Positions 53,501 through 61,289 are shown, counted from the stretch's first letter. The stretch: DNA of 64,000 nt from Schistosoma haematobium (GCF_000699445.3 NC_067196.1:29715116-29779115), one strand, 5' to 3'. The notes: a model not told the origin generated them from the letters alone. A program made the numbers and translations.

Positions 53501-56500
53501 GTCATTTGCCTCAACAGCCTACGCTAACAAAAAAGCATGTTTGATCATGTAAGTGAAGTACATTCCTCTAATGCCAACACGATACAGCTTGGGGAAGTCA
53601 TGCAAACAGTCAATGCACAAACAAATATAGGTTATCCCAGTATTGCAAGACTAGAATCATATTTTATCCATAACTATCATGTGTGGGGATTATCGGCAAG
53701 GCGATTCTGTCTTCGCCATGTTAAACACTAGATAGCTTAGGTGAATTATTTTCATAACAATTTATTACTTCTAGACACAGCTAAAACTAAATGAAATCGT
53801 CGGAGAAACTATGAAGTATTTTCTTAATAAATGTACATAAACTCCGCCACTTTTATTATTCTCCGTTCTTTTCAAGGACGGTGACATTCTAGTAAGATGA
53901 CTGATAAAACTATTTGAAGGAGTAATATGGATTGAGTCACGTTAATTTTGATAAAGCAAATTCGAACAAGCTTTTGCAATACATCTGGCAACCGTCGAGT
54001 CACCACCTGCATCCAAATCCTTAGGTATTATCGTACTGTGTAGAGCATACTTAAGGTGTAAAGTTACTTATGAAGAACGGAATGGATTTCATTCTGAATA
54101 TGTTAATCACATATGCAGTATCTATCAAAGCAATTAAGTCCAAAATACAGAGAGCAACACTCATTAGATCTTGGAATAAGAGACTACGACTGCGTCCTGG
54201 AGCAGTTTGTTAGAAAGACGTATACCTGAGAAGTTCATTAGCACTTAAAAAACAGCAATCGAAAAAACATAATATTAATGTGATGATATACGAACACATC
54301 TCATTTTATTGTACACTAATAGCATTTCTCACGCTAACCATTCCTCTCCAATTTCTCAACTGATAGCATTCTGTAAACAACTCTGAAAGGAAAGGATTGT
54401 AAGAGTGTGAATCTATAGCAAGACGAAATATTTTCTGGCGTCGAGTATGCAAAAGTTATTAACTTACAGTGCATTAGCATACATCCTATTCACATAACAT
54501 TTGGTCAGTCAGCAGTCAACATTCGTGTATAAAAGAAAGGGTGTGATTCATGATCAATCGATTTTCTGATCTTATTGGTAAATACACCAAGCAATCTAAT
54601 ATCTCACCTCACCTTACTGAACCAATTGGTTACATTTATAAGAGAAGACCCATGTACAAAAACAAATTAAATTAGTTCCAGCAAGAATACTTTGAAATTG
54701 CATAGAACAGAGAATTACCAAATATTACAATATTTTAATAATTGATTCTATGTGGGAATAAATTACTGAAGATTCTAAATATAATGAATTAACTATATTC
54801 GGATCCTTGTGAATGATGTTTCAGTTATGTTGGTACATCACAGATTTTATTTTTATTTTTGATCGAATTGCAAAGAAAGTGAGTGTGAATAAAAAATCTA
54901 GTAATCAAAAACCACAGGAATATCAAATAGTCAAACTTGTATATATTAAATTACACATCGTTACTGCTTTACTGATCTGGATAATCAGTATCTTACCAGT
55001 ATTTTGTAATAAAGAAATCTAAAGTAAACATGGTAAACTTAGTACTGTATCAAAAAAGTAAGATATAGTATTTCATTGCGTTGACGGTATAACACATTAC
55101 AGTAAGTAGCTCTAATCACTATGATTTAATACGTAAAATAAATAACAGATTTTAAAGAATTTATAATTTGACAAAACTGACAACTAGTTTCTGACATTAC
55201 AACTTTCGCAACACAAATACTGAACTAGATAACGTTGACACAAGTACTATTTAGTAACAGTGTTTAATTTAAGTGGCCAAATAAAGATATTCATTTTCAT
55301 TATTTTAAAAAAAAATGAATATATTATGTTATAATCTAGTGGTAATTGAAACATTACTGTCAATTGATCTCTTGGTCAAAGGGCAATAAGAAACGAAATC
55401 AAATGAAATGAGAAATAGAGGAAGGAACCGTTAAACACTAAATAAAATATAAATGGAAGTTCGAAAAACTTTGACAGAGTCAAATAAAATAGTAAACCGT
55501 ATGTGTGATGTCCATCATGATACTGATGACAGGTTCATATCAAATCGTACTATATAAAACATCGTCATTAAAAATACGTGGCCGTATGTACACTCACACG
55601 TTACCGATGAGGTAAATAATCTATGCACGATGAAAACATTTTCTATCTACCTCAGGTGTTTATAAACTGAATCACGATCAATGTAATATATTGAAAGGAG
55701 ATTCTACACAAACGCAGTGCATACATACCTCGGCTGTCTCCTTTCGATGTGAATTAGGGATTGCAGACATTTACATATCCAAATAATCGTTGTCAAATCT
55801 CAATGCGGTATCCTAACTTTATTAATTACATTCAAATATATATGAAATGAATAATATAAAAGGGAAAAATAAATTTACTTGATTTTGAACAATCCATAAC
55901 TGTAATTGTTACATTTTTATAAAAGAAATCATTTTTGCATATATACAATCCACTATCCCTATGGGACAAGTTTTCTAATTTTAATATAATGCTATTGTCA
56001 AACAGCATATAGCGCTTCTCATTGTTTGTGAAAGAGTCGGATACTTTTGAGTCCTAAATTTACAAGAATACAGAAAAAGAAGAAATACCTAGAATCAAGC
56101 AAAAAATCTGGGGTTTGTTTTAACAGTGCTAGCTTTCAAGAGATGAATACTTTTCACATAATAACCGAATGAACTACGAGCTACTAAATTAAAACCATTA
56201 TAGAAGTGACTAATACTTCGCATTCAATTGTTCGGTATTCCATACTTAATCTTGACCTCACTGGCTTTAATGGATTGAACTTAGGCTGAACGAATGTTTA
56301 GAAATATCAACCCCACTTTTAATAACTCACCAAGTACATTCATTATTTATTGACTCTAGACAGTTAAAAATCTCTCCCTTCCTTGATTTCGTCCTCAAAT
56401 AAATATGATGTTTACTTTAGACCAGTACTATCAACGATTGACTGAGTTTATATGAAATATCGACGTATAACATCTTTGAACTTGACACCAGCATCGATAG

Positions 56501-59500
56501 ATCGAGATAGACAGCTCTGATTGTCATCATAATATATTTAACAATATTAAGAGTAGTAGTACTACTTAATTTACAAACATGAGCTTAAATATGCCCGCGC
56601 AGCATTCAACCTCTCAATTAAAATCCACTGGCTCGAAAATTTCTCGTTTAAATCCAACCATTATTGATGCCCAATAATACAAAGAAAAGTGAGAAAAAGA
56701 AATACCTGTAAATCACTAACGAAACATCCTAGTTGATAATGAATCTTTAGTAGTCGAGATCATGAGTCAATTGAAGCTAGATCACCATAGAAAACCTGGA
56801 AGCATCAACCGAGAAAAATGAGAAAATACTTCATCCTTAACCTAAACTATGTATGCTTTTTTATTGTATTTATTGTAATTAATTGCATCATGGGACCATC
56901 GAGTAAGTAACACAGTTGTTAGGAAACGGGTACTAGGTAAGGATGGCAAATCAATTGATGAAGTAGCGAAACTTCATCAGTTGAGATGGCTGGGACACCT
57001 GTTACCTATGCACAAACACCGACTGCCTCGACGTGCGATGTTCAGTGGTATACGAGTAGGTTGGAAGAAGGCTAGGGGTGTCCAGACCAAAACATGGCAC
57101 AAGTTCATGAAGTCACTGACAAGTGGACTGAGCCATGTTGGTAGGTGTAGACTACCTGGTCGGGGTCCACGAGATGATAGCAACCAATGGTTAGAGACCT
57201 TGAATGACATGGCTCAAAATCGTTTGCAATGGCGCAGGTGCATCCACTCTTTGTGTTCTCCCAAATTCTAATCTTCTGAATTCTTCATGTCCTTTGTTTT
57301 CTTTCCAAATTTATTTCACTGGATTATACTCTTTAAATAACATCTCCAAACCCTAATCTTCCCGATTATTGCTTATACTCTTACTACCTCTACCACTACG
57401 GAATTTGAATCGACAACTGCATCTCTGTGTTATTGTGGTTTGGCAACTCGAACTGATGTACGTACGTACAAAGTTCTACGTTGTTACTGACTGACTGACT
57501 GAATTAATTGGATTTTATAAGTGCAACTTGTCAAAAAATTCCAAAAATAAAAAACCATGTCATATATATATATGGTGTATAGGGAAAGTACATAAACGAC
57601 GGCATTGAAAACACAGATAAGCTCTTTTTTACTTTTAACGCCTAATTAACAACTGTATCTCAAATACAACATATTAATAAATACATCGAAGACACCGGTG
57701 GAACTTCAGTATGTACAAAGAATGAATTGTATTCGATGTAGATCCAATATATTGTTTCAGAAAAGACTAATGATGTGCTCGAGTAAGTGTGAGTATCTAG
57801 TTGTCAATCAGCATTTCAATAAAAATAAAAAAACGTAATTCAGTGTTTTACCGACATTTTAAGCTTACACTAACCACGCTCTATATTAATAGATATACAT
57901 CAGTAGACGAAAAATTAAGATGCCTTAGTTTCACATATGCAGTCTCATAAAATAATTGAAAACTCACTGTCATTATCATGATAGCAAGTGCCAATTACAT
58001 GTGATGCGAATTTCCATACTATGATCAGTAAACACTTCAGTATAGAGCTAAGTTTTATTAGCTTCAGTGAACTTTGATAACAAAATCCTACTAACGAGTG
58101 ATTAGTACATCAAAGTTTGAAGAAGGAACATTTGTTTAACACAAGAGTTTCAAACATTAGTTCAATTTGAAGACGTCCAAACACTTCTATCTGTAATGCA
58201 ATAACGATTTCAGGGGATTTTTCGATAACACTTGGTATGGGAAACTGCATATTTTCAAGTAACTTGGCCCATGCAAACGCCACCATTACTTCCTACAGCT
58301 CTATAAGAAATACTGTCTGTAAACCTAAAGATCCATTTACAAACCTGAATCACAGCGTTGATAGTTATTCAAACAAATCATCATACTAACTAGTTAGTAA
58401 CACATGAACCTAGTTGTTGTTTCTGTAAACCAAATCGTGATAAAGCGACAATTTAGCGTTGATTTATATATTAAATCGAACTTACATTCCAATAAATTAG
58501 CTTATCTGTAATGCTACAGGCCTACTAAAAGAGGGTTGACAAAATGGGTTTAAACATGGGATTACCTTATTTTTAACATTTAGATCACTGGGTTATGAGT
58601 GTTTATACTATCTATGGCAATTAAAATCATTTCATAAGGATGAATAGCAAAATAGTTCAAGATGAAATAAAGTCTTTAAATAAAAAAATTCATTGAACTC
58701 ACTTTCAGAAGCCTAGGGTGTTTGTCGTATTGGCCTAAATACCATACTTCAAGTTGACTTATTGTCCGTGGAACATGACATACCAGAATTACCTCTTTGG
58801 ACACACAAGTTACATTATCTAACAAGTAGAATCGAAACTCAGTGTAATTTGTTAAAATAAGCGTTGATAAATCTAAGGAATTCTTTTCGTTTGTTACACT
58901 GAACAAATCGGAATGAACATCACCAGAACCAACTTCACTTGGTAGACGTAATTCATCAATTAATTCAAAACTTGGTGCTTCAAATTCTGTATCACTATAG
59001 TAGCAGTTTTGACAAACAATATTTACAAAACAAGTGTAATTATGTACAAACGGTAGGTTTGGATAAAGTCAGATATATAAATTAAGCCTAAGTCTCAACA
59101 GTGAATATGGGAAAATAAGTTGTGCTTCCTTTGTTCGAGGTATTCACCATATTCATTTACTCTCAGATATCGAAAGTGAAATAAACATGTTACAAGCACT
59201 ATTTTAAGAAAATCATGTATCATTCCTTAAATCAAATTCTAATTGGGAATATACTGTACTTAAATCATCAAAATCTTATAAAAGCAAACAGAAAACAGGA
59301 CAATACACATCATGATTGATCCATGAAACCTTGTAAAAACTTTAAACTTTATATAGAGACAAGAATAACATAACTCATCACTGTACTATAGGGCTAATTT
59401 TTAGAAGAACCATCATGCGTCACAATTCAAGACCGCTTTTTATACATTAGGATTTATTGTTCAAAGTAGTATAAACAAACATTATACTAAATATATAATT

Positions 59501-61289
59501 ATCTCTGAGCGCAAAATTCAGAAAGAGAATGAGAAAAATCAATATTTCATTACTGGAACATCTTTTCGATTCTTATTACACTCTTCAAACAGAACTATCT
59601 TTTAGAGATATCTAACACTGTCAAACGACTGAGCATAATGGGATTAGAAATAAAAGAGATTGTGTACAGCAGAGGCTTTAACGATTCACTGGTTCAAGTT
59701 TAAACTTTATGTCAGTCAGTCAGCTACAATGTAGGAGGACTAGGCACATATATGCACAGGTCCAAGTTGCCACACCTCATTAACACAACAAGGTGATTGC
59801 ATATTCTAAAGATATGATACCGGAAGAAAAATTTAGTTCGTAGAAAGAGAGGTATACAGTAATTTCAATCTCACGGCTTAAGGGAAGACAAAGAGTGTAT
59901 ACACCTACGCCATTGTGATCGGTTATGAACCACGCCACCCAGAGTCTCCAACCATTGATTACGATAATCGCGCGGACCTCAACCAAGTAGTCTGCATCTA
60001 CTAACATGCCTCAGACTAGAAGTTAGTGACTTCAAGGACTGACACCACGTTTTGGTTTGGCCACCCCGAACTTTCTTCTAACCATTCCCAGCACTAGTTA
60101 GCATTGTCCATAATGGTAATCGGTGTTCAGGCATACGTAACATGGGCCCAACTATCTCAGTCAATGTGAAGTCAGTTGGCAAAAGTCAGACGAGCTTTCT
60201 AATTGCCTGCAGAGATCTCATCAGGCACCAACATATTAGGGCTGATAAGACTTCCAACATAAGTGAAGTTTGTCGACGCGTTCGACTACTTCATCACTCC
60301 CTATGTACCAACTCGACATTCTAATATCTTCCATCCCACCTCGAAATTTTCATGCTAGGTAATTACAGTTCATAGTCTCCTCTAATCACTTTCTATTATC
60401 ACACGTAGGTCTTTTATTTCTCACACCTTTATACACATCAAATGGATAATTACCTCACGCATGTTTTCCTACCATTTTTAGTTTATAACTTTCGGATGGT
60501 TACACATGTGATATTCAAAATTTCTGAACATTTAATGATGCAATCACCTATTTTACAATAGACTACTATGTCTGTTAAATCACTATAAGATGGAAAAGCT
60601 TAGGTTAATAGTACTGTCAAAAAATGTTTCTTCTTCAAGTAAACAATGGGTCAAAAAGGAATACTCAAATTTTAATCAGTTTCATCACGTTAATGAAAGC
60701 GGTTCAATCAATATACAGGACTACAGTTTTTGCGATTAATTTTCTGAGTTTTAGTTAATAGCTAGTATATTAGTATGAGGTTGCGAAAATTAACAGTTAT
60801 GACATGAAATGTTAATATGAGGAAATATCGTTATTTTTCAAATCTAGTAAAACTAATCCCATCCTATCAGTATTTCTCTCCATTTCTTTAGGTACTTAGT
60901 TATTTGAGTGAATCGTTTTTGGGGGACTGATATTGCTTTGGAGACAATTTTGTTAATCATAAAATCTCGCACAAATTTTAATGGTTATCCACTAAAACTC
61001 AACAAAAAATGTATAAGAGACATTTTAAGTGTCACGTTTTAAGATTAAAAAACTCATATTCGTATAAGTATAGAAAAACTCACCTTGAATAAGGAAAAAG
61101 TATGTCGGTCAATTTTTGAAGGACTGTAAATGAGTTGATAATAGCTATGTCCGAATGATTTGATGTTCGAATAATACAATCAAAAGAATCACTTCCACTG
61201 ATTGATACAATCGTAATTTCCGTTGAATAGCAGCTCCCACTTAAATTACGTTGAGTTTCTGGGATAGAACTGCAATTGAACTCAGCAAG
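19567..61289 (-). CDS. FGFR-like receptor tyrosine kinase gene (partial, multi-exon)
   Basis: This entry is the span of a gene assembled by hand from ten exon pieces listed separately. It encodes a single-pass membrane receptor that would phosphorylate tyrosines after binding an extracellular ligand. Visible in order are Cys-containing extracellular sequence with half an Ig-like fold, a hydrophobic membrane helix, a long Ser-rich juxtamembrane region, and a complete kinase domain. The kinase shows GEGNYG (ATP loop), AIK (ATP-binding Lys), REAKVL (helix C Glu), HRDVAARN (catalytic loop), DFG and WMAPE. The [14 protein letters not shown] segment after the hinge closely resembles the FGFR family signature, and the tail DYLEP lies where FGFRs carry their YLDL docking site. 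Junctions from 51,031 to the stop are phase-consistent. The 5' end, signal peptide and at least one ectodomain exon were not found. A VEGFR/PDGFR-like assignment is the main alternative. Confidence 0.85.
19830..20171 (-). CDS. RTK exon H: activation segment end and kinase C-lobe
   Basis: The exon begins GAT after aaataaaag and ends AAG before GTACGT. It has 114 codons, phase 0 on both sides. The start [11 protein letters not shown] completes the activation loop with a second Tyr and the P+1 loop. The spacing DFG to WMAPE is 23 residues, against 22 in human FGFRs as I recall them. Further motifs are [21 protein letters not shown] and [12 protein letters not shown], the conserved C-lobe helices. 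The final residues ENNDSMK lead into the last exon. An in-frame TAG-like acceptor closer to the Met was rejected because it breaks the phase. Confidence 0.93.
20172..21350. other. RTK intron sequence without further features
   Basis: AT-rich intron between exons H and G. No element was recognised here. Confidence 0.4.
21353..22632 (+). mobile_element. Decayed RTE 3' fragment A with (TCAC)n expansion
   Basis: A reverse-transcriptase trace at 21,405-21,590 ([35 protein letters not shown]) aligns with the thumb region of the full RTE copy at 10.6-10.8 kb. Downstream GTGTAGACTACCTGGTTGAG corresponds to the RCRLPGRG part. The sequence is nearly identical to the inverted copy at 36,880-37,920, apart from the (TCAC)n array. 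It is 5'-truncated and multiply frameshifted. It lies in the intron between exons H and G. Confidence 0.8.
22037..22298. repeat. (TCAC)n minisatellite-scale array, about 65 units
   Basis: A 262-base tetranucleotide array is interrupted once by a single-base loss near 22,194. The tandem reading frames of Thr-His-Ser-Leu here are artefacts. The homologous site in the sister copy (about 37,221-37,231) has only about three units. Confidence 0.97.
23468..23562. repeat. (AAT)n microsatellite
   Basis: About 20 tandem units, a short break (AATTAATAATT) and more units. Confidence 0.95.
24308..24348. repeat. (TA)n microsatellite
   Basis: About 20 uninterrupted TA units. Confidence 0.95.
25638..25926. 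mobile_element. Merlin-derived MITE
   Basis: The 289-base element has terminal inverted repeats AGTGAGACTATAATTTATGG (then ACGA) and the reverse complement of GGAAAGACTATAATTTATGG (then ACGA), almost the same as those of the Merlin copy at 15.4-16.2 kb. Flanking octamers are CAAAATAT (25,630-25,637) and CAAGATAT (25,927-25,934), an 8-bp duplication with one mismatch. There is no coding capacity. It sits in the intron between exons H and G. Confidence 0.87.
26298..26706 (-). repeat. Solo LTR-like repeat, copy 2
   Basis: It matches 1,006-1,409 in the same orientation. On the minus strand it starts TGTTGGGGATGTTAGATCCC, has the TATA-like tatatatac run and ends CACTTCA. No gag or pol genes are adjacent. 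Terminal TG...CA and the size (about 0.4 kb) suggest an LTR of a gypsy- or BEL-type element; which one is not known. Target duplication was not clear. Confidence 0.5.
27370..27690 (+). mobile_element. SM-alpha-like SINE, copy 1 (degenerate hammerhead)
   Basis: The tRNA-like head starts at GGATGCCGGCTCAGTGG (27,480) and has A-box-like TGGTCTAGTTGG and B-box GGTTCGAGTCTC, an RNA polymerase III promoter. CTGAGGA, a stem-II-like loop and GAAA follow at about 27,570-27,595, a hammerhead-ribozyme core. Upstream sequence shared with the copy at 49.2-49.5 kb (GTGGATTGGTTGAGG-like) shows that the unit starts well before the tRNA part. Here the 5' strand of stem I is lost, stem II is damaged (GTCC/GGAG) and the usual GTC cleavage triplet is TTC. 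Such SINEs are known in schistosomes as SM-alpha. It lies in the intron between exons H and G. Confidence 0.85.
27691..30573. other. RTK intron sequence
   Basis: AT-rich intron up to exon G. No exon or element was recognised with confidence. Confidence 0.4.
30574..30699 (-). CDS. RTK exon G: catalytic loop and DFG
   Basis: A 126-base exon (42 codons, phase 0 on both sides) lies between attttcag and GTAAAT. It starts [13 protein letters not shown], with the HRD catalytic Asp and the AARN motif of receptor-type tyrosine kinases, and continues [10 protein letters not shown] with the metal-binding DFG. The activation loop begins in this exon and holds one Tyr (GYMEMDK). All catalytic residues are intact. 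The tandem YY of vertebrate FGFR loops is absent. Confidence 0.93.
32367..33356 (-). pseudogene. RTE reverse transcriptase (truncated, microsatellite insertion)
   Basis: The frame shows [71 protein letters not shown] and [14 protein letters not shown]. The palm motif reads YTDN where YADD is usual, so a catalytic Asp is lost. At 32,499-32,544 about 23 AT units replace the RDIRLLNKGRVT-like segment of the sister copy and keep the frame open as Tyr-Ile repeats. After it come [17 protein letters not shown]. The 5' part, endonuclease included, is missing. Confidence 0.88.
32499..32544. repeat. (AT)n microsatellite in an RTE copy
   Basis: About 23 uninterrupted AT units inside reverse transcriptase sequence. 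Confidence 0.96.
34309..34440 (+). mobile_element. 3' fragment of an RTE-like retrotransposon
   Basis: [20 protein letters not shown] is a C-terminal signature I recognise from schistosome RTE-like reverse transcriptases. It is followed by a short tail with GTAAGCAAGTAAGTA repeats. Only about 130 bases remain. It lies just downstream of exon F in the intron, opposite to the kinase gene. Confidence 0.65.
34669..34916 (-). CDS. RTK exon F: hinge, FGFR-like signature and helix E
   Basis: The 248-base exon follows atcttcag and ends at GTAAGT in phase 0. It completes an Asn codon with one base from exon E and then reads [29 protein letters not shown] follows, closely like the FGFR hinge and kinase-insert start (GNLREYLRARRPPG). 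A short polar insert ([16 protein letters not shown]) precedes helix E, which ends at LLYFETLS, directly before the catalytic loop of the next exon. This segment is the best evidence for placing the kinase in the FGFR group. Confidence 0.92.
34917..35559. other. RTK intron sequence
   Basis: AT-rich intron upstream of exon F. Nothing recognised. Confidence 0.4.
35560..36046 (+). repeat. SINE-like/non-autonomous repeat, copy 2
   Basis: It is homologous to 17,858-18,311 in the opposite orientation. It ends TGTGGCGCATATCTATTTGG, then CCCCCTTGTACCAATGTTTATG and a (TAAA)n tail. The last 60-70 bases also occur at the 3' end of the decayed RTE element at 63,050-63,110, which suggests that the repeat borrows a LINE 3' end for mobilisation. 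It is GC-richer than its surroundings, has no recognised protein, and lies in the intron between exons F and E. Confidence 0.6.
36047..36879. other. RTK intron sequence
   Basis: AT-rich intron with no recognised feature. Confidence 0.4.
36880..38035 (-). mobile_element. Decayed RTE 3' fragment B (short TCAC site)
   Basis: It is nearly identical, in the opposite orientation, to 21,353-22,632 and extends about 115 bases further at the 5' side (to about 38,035, with a YAND-like palm trace). The 3' end has the CAGTCAGTCGGT tail at 36,880-36,895. The thumb-region trace is at 37,677-37,862 on the minus strand. Where copy A has 262 bases of (TCAC)n this copy has only GAGTGAGTGAG (37,221-37,231). 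Confidence 0.8.
38036..42849. other. RTK intron sequence
   Basis: AT-rich intron between exons F and E. A (TA)n run is at 38,187-38,213. One open frame of 97 codons (40,026-40,316) is listed separately. Nothing else was recognised. Confidence 0.4.
40026..40319 (+). CDS. Unidentified open frame inside an RTK intron
   Basis: An ATG-to-TAG frame of 96 codons lies on the plus strand, opposite to the kinase gene. Its composition is protein-like ([17 protein letters not shown]..., [28 protein letters not shown]), less dominated by Ile, Asn and Lys runs than random AT-rich frames here. I recognise no domain or family. It could be a chance frame, an exon of a nested gene, or a remnant of an unlisted retroelement. 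No promoter, splice sites or neighbouring coding sequence were found to support it. Confidence 0.2.
42850..42960 (-). CDS. RTK exon E: kinase helix C and beta-4
   Basis: The 111-base exon follows ttattctctag and ends at a consensus GTAAGT donor. It takes one base from exon D (making Asp, LKD) and leaves one base. Its 36 codons read from [10 protein letters not shown] to [15 protein letters not shown] carries the helix C Glu that pairs with the ATP-site Lys, and [11 protein letters not shown] is the conserved beta-4 region (compare HKNIINLLGAC in FGFRs). Phases and spacing fit a kinase without insertion here. Confidence 0.9.
42961..43940. other. RTK intron sequence
   Basis: AT-rich intron upstream of exon E with no recognised feature. 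Confidence 0.4.
43942..44090 (+). mobile_element. SM-alpha-like SINE, copy 2 (5'-truncated)
   Basis: The copy starts within the B-box region (TCTGAATCTCGCGGGG) and keeps the ribozyme part. GCACAG, CTGAGGA, GTCCCATACTAGGAC, CAAA, CGGCCGTC and TAGTGC follow in order at 43,984-44,029, then the conserved TTCCAGGTTTTCCATGGTGG tail. The invariant GAAA of the hammerhead core reads CAAA, so the residue equivalent to G12 (general base) is changed and cleavage is not expected. It lies in the intron between exons E and D. Confidence 0.85.
44091..45979. other. RTK intron sequence
   Basis: AT-rich intron. Nothing recognised. Confidence 0.4.
45980..47050 (-). mobile_element. Heavily decayed RTE relic
   Basis: On the minus strand scattered blocks align with the RTE copy at 31.8-33.6 kb: the 3' region (near CAGTCATCAGTAAGATGG, about 45,980), the region at 46,200-46,560 matching 32,010-32,390, and the thumb and palm region at 46,690-47,050 (e.g. 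GTGAGTCTCCTAGTAGGAGA matching the GLLPG-coding segment). No long frame survives. The short open frame at 46,353-46,577 is antisense shadow. Confidence 0.65.
47051..49239. other. RTK intron sequence
   Basis: AT-rich intron with the MITE half noted separately and a run of ATT-type trinucleotides near 48,595-48,660. Nothing else recognised. Confidence 0.4.
48090..48245. mobile_element. Degenerate half of a Merlin-type MITE
   Basis: GGTTTTCATCACGAATTGACATTAGCTATAA and the following 100 bases match the right half of the MITE at 25,638-25,926 (GGTTTTCATCACAAACTGAT...), ending at a worn terminal repeat (ATTCGTCTACAAAATATGG). The left end was not found. Confidence 0.6.
49240..49535 (-). mobile_element. 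SM-alpha-like SINE, copy 3 (apparently intact hammerhead)
   Basis: On the minus strand the unit runs from a GTGGATTAGTTGAAGTTAG leader through a tRNA-like head (GATGCCGGCTCAGTGG, B-box GGTTCGAGTCTC), then the ribozyme, and ends TTCCATGGTGGTCTAGCTTC. It is the most complete copy in the window. The leader and tRNA part show that the copy is not 5'-truncated like the one at 43.9 kb. It lies in the intron between exons E and D. Confidence 0.87.
49307..49352 (-). ncRNA. Hammerhead ribozyme motif in SINE copy 3
   Basis: Read on the minus strand: GCACTC (stem I, 5' strand), CTGAAGA (core), GTCCCACGATAGGAT (stem II with one G-U pair), GAAA (core), TGGCC plus GTC (short stem III and cleavage triplet), CAGTGC (stem I, 3' strand, five of six pairs). 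All invariant core bases that I can identify are present. Stem III is tiny and contains palindromic GGCC, so a dimeric fold may be needed, as described for hammerheads in other retroelements. Predicted self-cleavage would fall after GTC. Confidence 0.75.
49536..50337. other. RTK intron sequence
   Basis: AT-rich intron directly below exon D, with a short (TA)n at 50,311-50,326. The open frame at 49,929-50,111 has no support. Confidence 0.4.
50338..51031 (-). CDS. RTK exon D: transmembrane, juxtamembrane and ATP-loop
   Basis: The exon starts at CCG after ttgcttag (phase 0) and ends at GTGAGT with one base left over, giving 231 codons. About residues 23-48 form a hydrophobic helix ([20 protein letters not shown]) followed by the stop-transfer sequence RRK. 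A juxtamembrane region of roughly 145 residues follows, including a Ser/Pro-rich stretch (about 20 residues, [10 protein letters not shown] onwards). The start of the kinase domain shows [15 protein letters not shown] and EIAIKTLK, holding the glycine-rich loop and the ATP-binding Lys. The juxtamembrane region looks long compared with that of vertebrate FGFRs. The open frame can be entered at a TTG near 50,905, but that is internal sequence and not a start codon. Confidence 0.88.
51032..51090 (-). other. 59-base micro-intron in the RTK gene
   Basis: Between exons C and D lie 59 bases that begin GTAAAG and end TTGCTTAG. Removing them keeps the frame open (phase 0 on both sides). Reading through them meets stop codons. 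All other introns of this gene are kilobases long. Very short introns, mostly in 5' parts of genes, are known from schistosomes. The call depends on exon C being real. Confidence 0.5.
51091..51359 (-). CDS. RTK membrane-proximal extracellular exon C (tentative)
   Basis: This is an open stretch of 89 codons in frame with the transmembrane exon across a 59-base intron. It ends ...YTIPTIL before GTAAAG. It contains four Cys (ICINHS, TCNCT, IVCSY) and two sequons, in keeping with an ectodomain. The proposed acceptor (cctgag) gives entry phase 1, which does not match the phase-0 exit of exon B. Either an unfound exon lies between 51.4 and 58.7 kb or the start differs. No known domain is recognised. 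Support comes from the downstream phase match, the open frame and the Cys content. Confidence 0.5.
51360..56885. other. RTK intron sequence, possibly hiding one exon
   Basis: AT-rich sequence between exons B and C, continuing to exon B after the elements listed. Phase mismatch and the missing second Ig Cys suggest an unlisted exon. Donor-like sites were inspected near 54,466, 55,733 and 56,333, but none sits next to a convincing open segment. A truncated SINE fragment lies at 56,755-56,815. Confidence 0.35.
56755..56815 (-). mobile_element. SM-alpha-like SINE 3' fragment
   Basis: GATCATGAGTCAATTGAAGC and the next 35 bases match the 3' end of SINE copy 3 in the same orientation. The ribozyme and tRNA parts are missing. 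Confidence 0.7.
56886..57501 (+). mobile_element. 5'-truncated RTE copy with target duplication
   Basis: The insert carries the C-terminal region (56,981-57,271: [18 protein letters not shown]..., [18 protein letters not shown]), the 3' region with CGTACGTAC, and a (ACTG)n tail. It is very similar to the 3' part of the full element at 9.88-10.5 kb. Nine-base duplications AATTAATTG flank it (56,877-56,885 and 57,502-57,510). Severe 5' truncation with a target duplication is typical of LINE insertion. It lies in the RTK gene, opposite to its transcription. Confidence 0.88.
56981..57271 (+). pseudogene. RTE C-terminal coding fragment
   Basis: An open frame of 96 codons to the natural stop matches 10,080-10,385 with few differences. 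It is only the C-terminal end of the reverse transcriptase polyprotein and has no function of its own. Confidence 0.85.
57511..58702. other. RTK intron sequence
   Basis: AT-rich intron downstream of exon B. Nothing recognised. Confidence 0.4.
58703..58994 (-). CDS. RTK extracellular exon B with half Ig-like domain
   Basis: The exon starts after ctatag, accepts two bases from exon A and ends at a strong GTGAGT donor in phase 0. It encodes about 97 residues. Near the end lies [20 protein letters not shown], a Cys followed 12 residues later by Trp, which is the B-strand Cys and C-strand Trp pattern of Ig-like domains. There are sequons (NYT, NVT). The second Ig Cys, normally in a D-x-G-x-Y-x-C motif, is not in this exon, so a downstream exon should hold it. 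Ig domains with an FGFR-like kinase are the usual FGFR arrangement. Confidence 0.7.
59712..60305 (-). mobile_element. 5'-truncated, internally deleted RTE copy
   Basis: It has the CAGTCAGTCAGCT tail at the 3' end (59,712). The stretch 59,818-60,110 is almost identical to 31,950-32,240 of the RTE copy in the G-F intron. Relative to that copy it lacks about 90 bases near the tail and joins the region of 32,300 directly to that of about 32,560 (near 60,165). No complete domain remains. It lies between exons A and B. Confidence 0.82.
60306..61083. other. RTK intron sequence
   Basis: AT-rich intron below exon A. Nothing recognised. Confidence 0.4.
61084..61289 (-). CDS. RTK extracellular exon A
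   Basis: The exon follows an acceptor reading tttttcttag and ends before a GTGAGT donor. It is open in one frame, starting CTT (LAEFNCSS) and ending FPYS plus two bases. The two leftover bases AG join the T that opens the next exon to give a Ser codon, so the phase (2) fits exactly. The peptide has three Cys and N-glycosylation sequons (NCS, NLS, NHS), as expected for a secreted or extracellular segment. No domain is recognised with certainty. Because the exon begins in phase 0 and has no obvious Met or signal peptide, more upstream exons must exist, perhaps beyond the window end. Confidence 0.65.

Noticed and set aside
55700..55830. A candidate RTK exon before the GTATGT donor near 55,733 (minus strand).
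   Set aside because: Only a short open segment precedes it, its phase does not fit exons B and C, and no Ig motif is visible.
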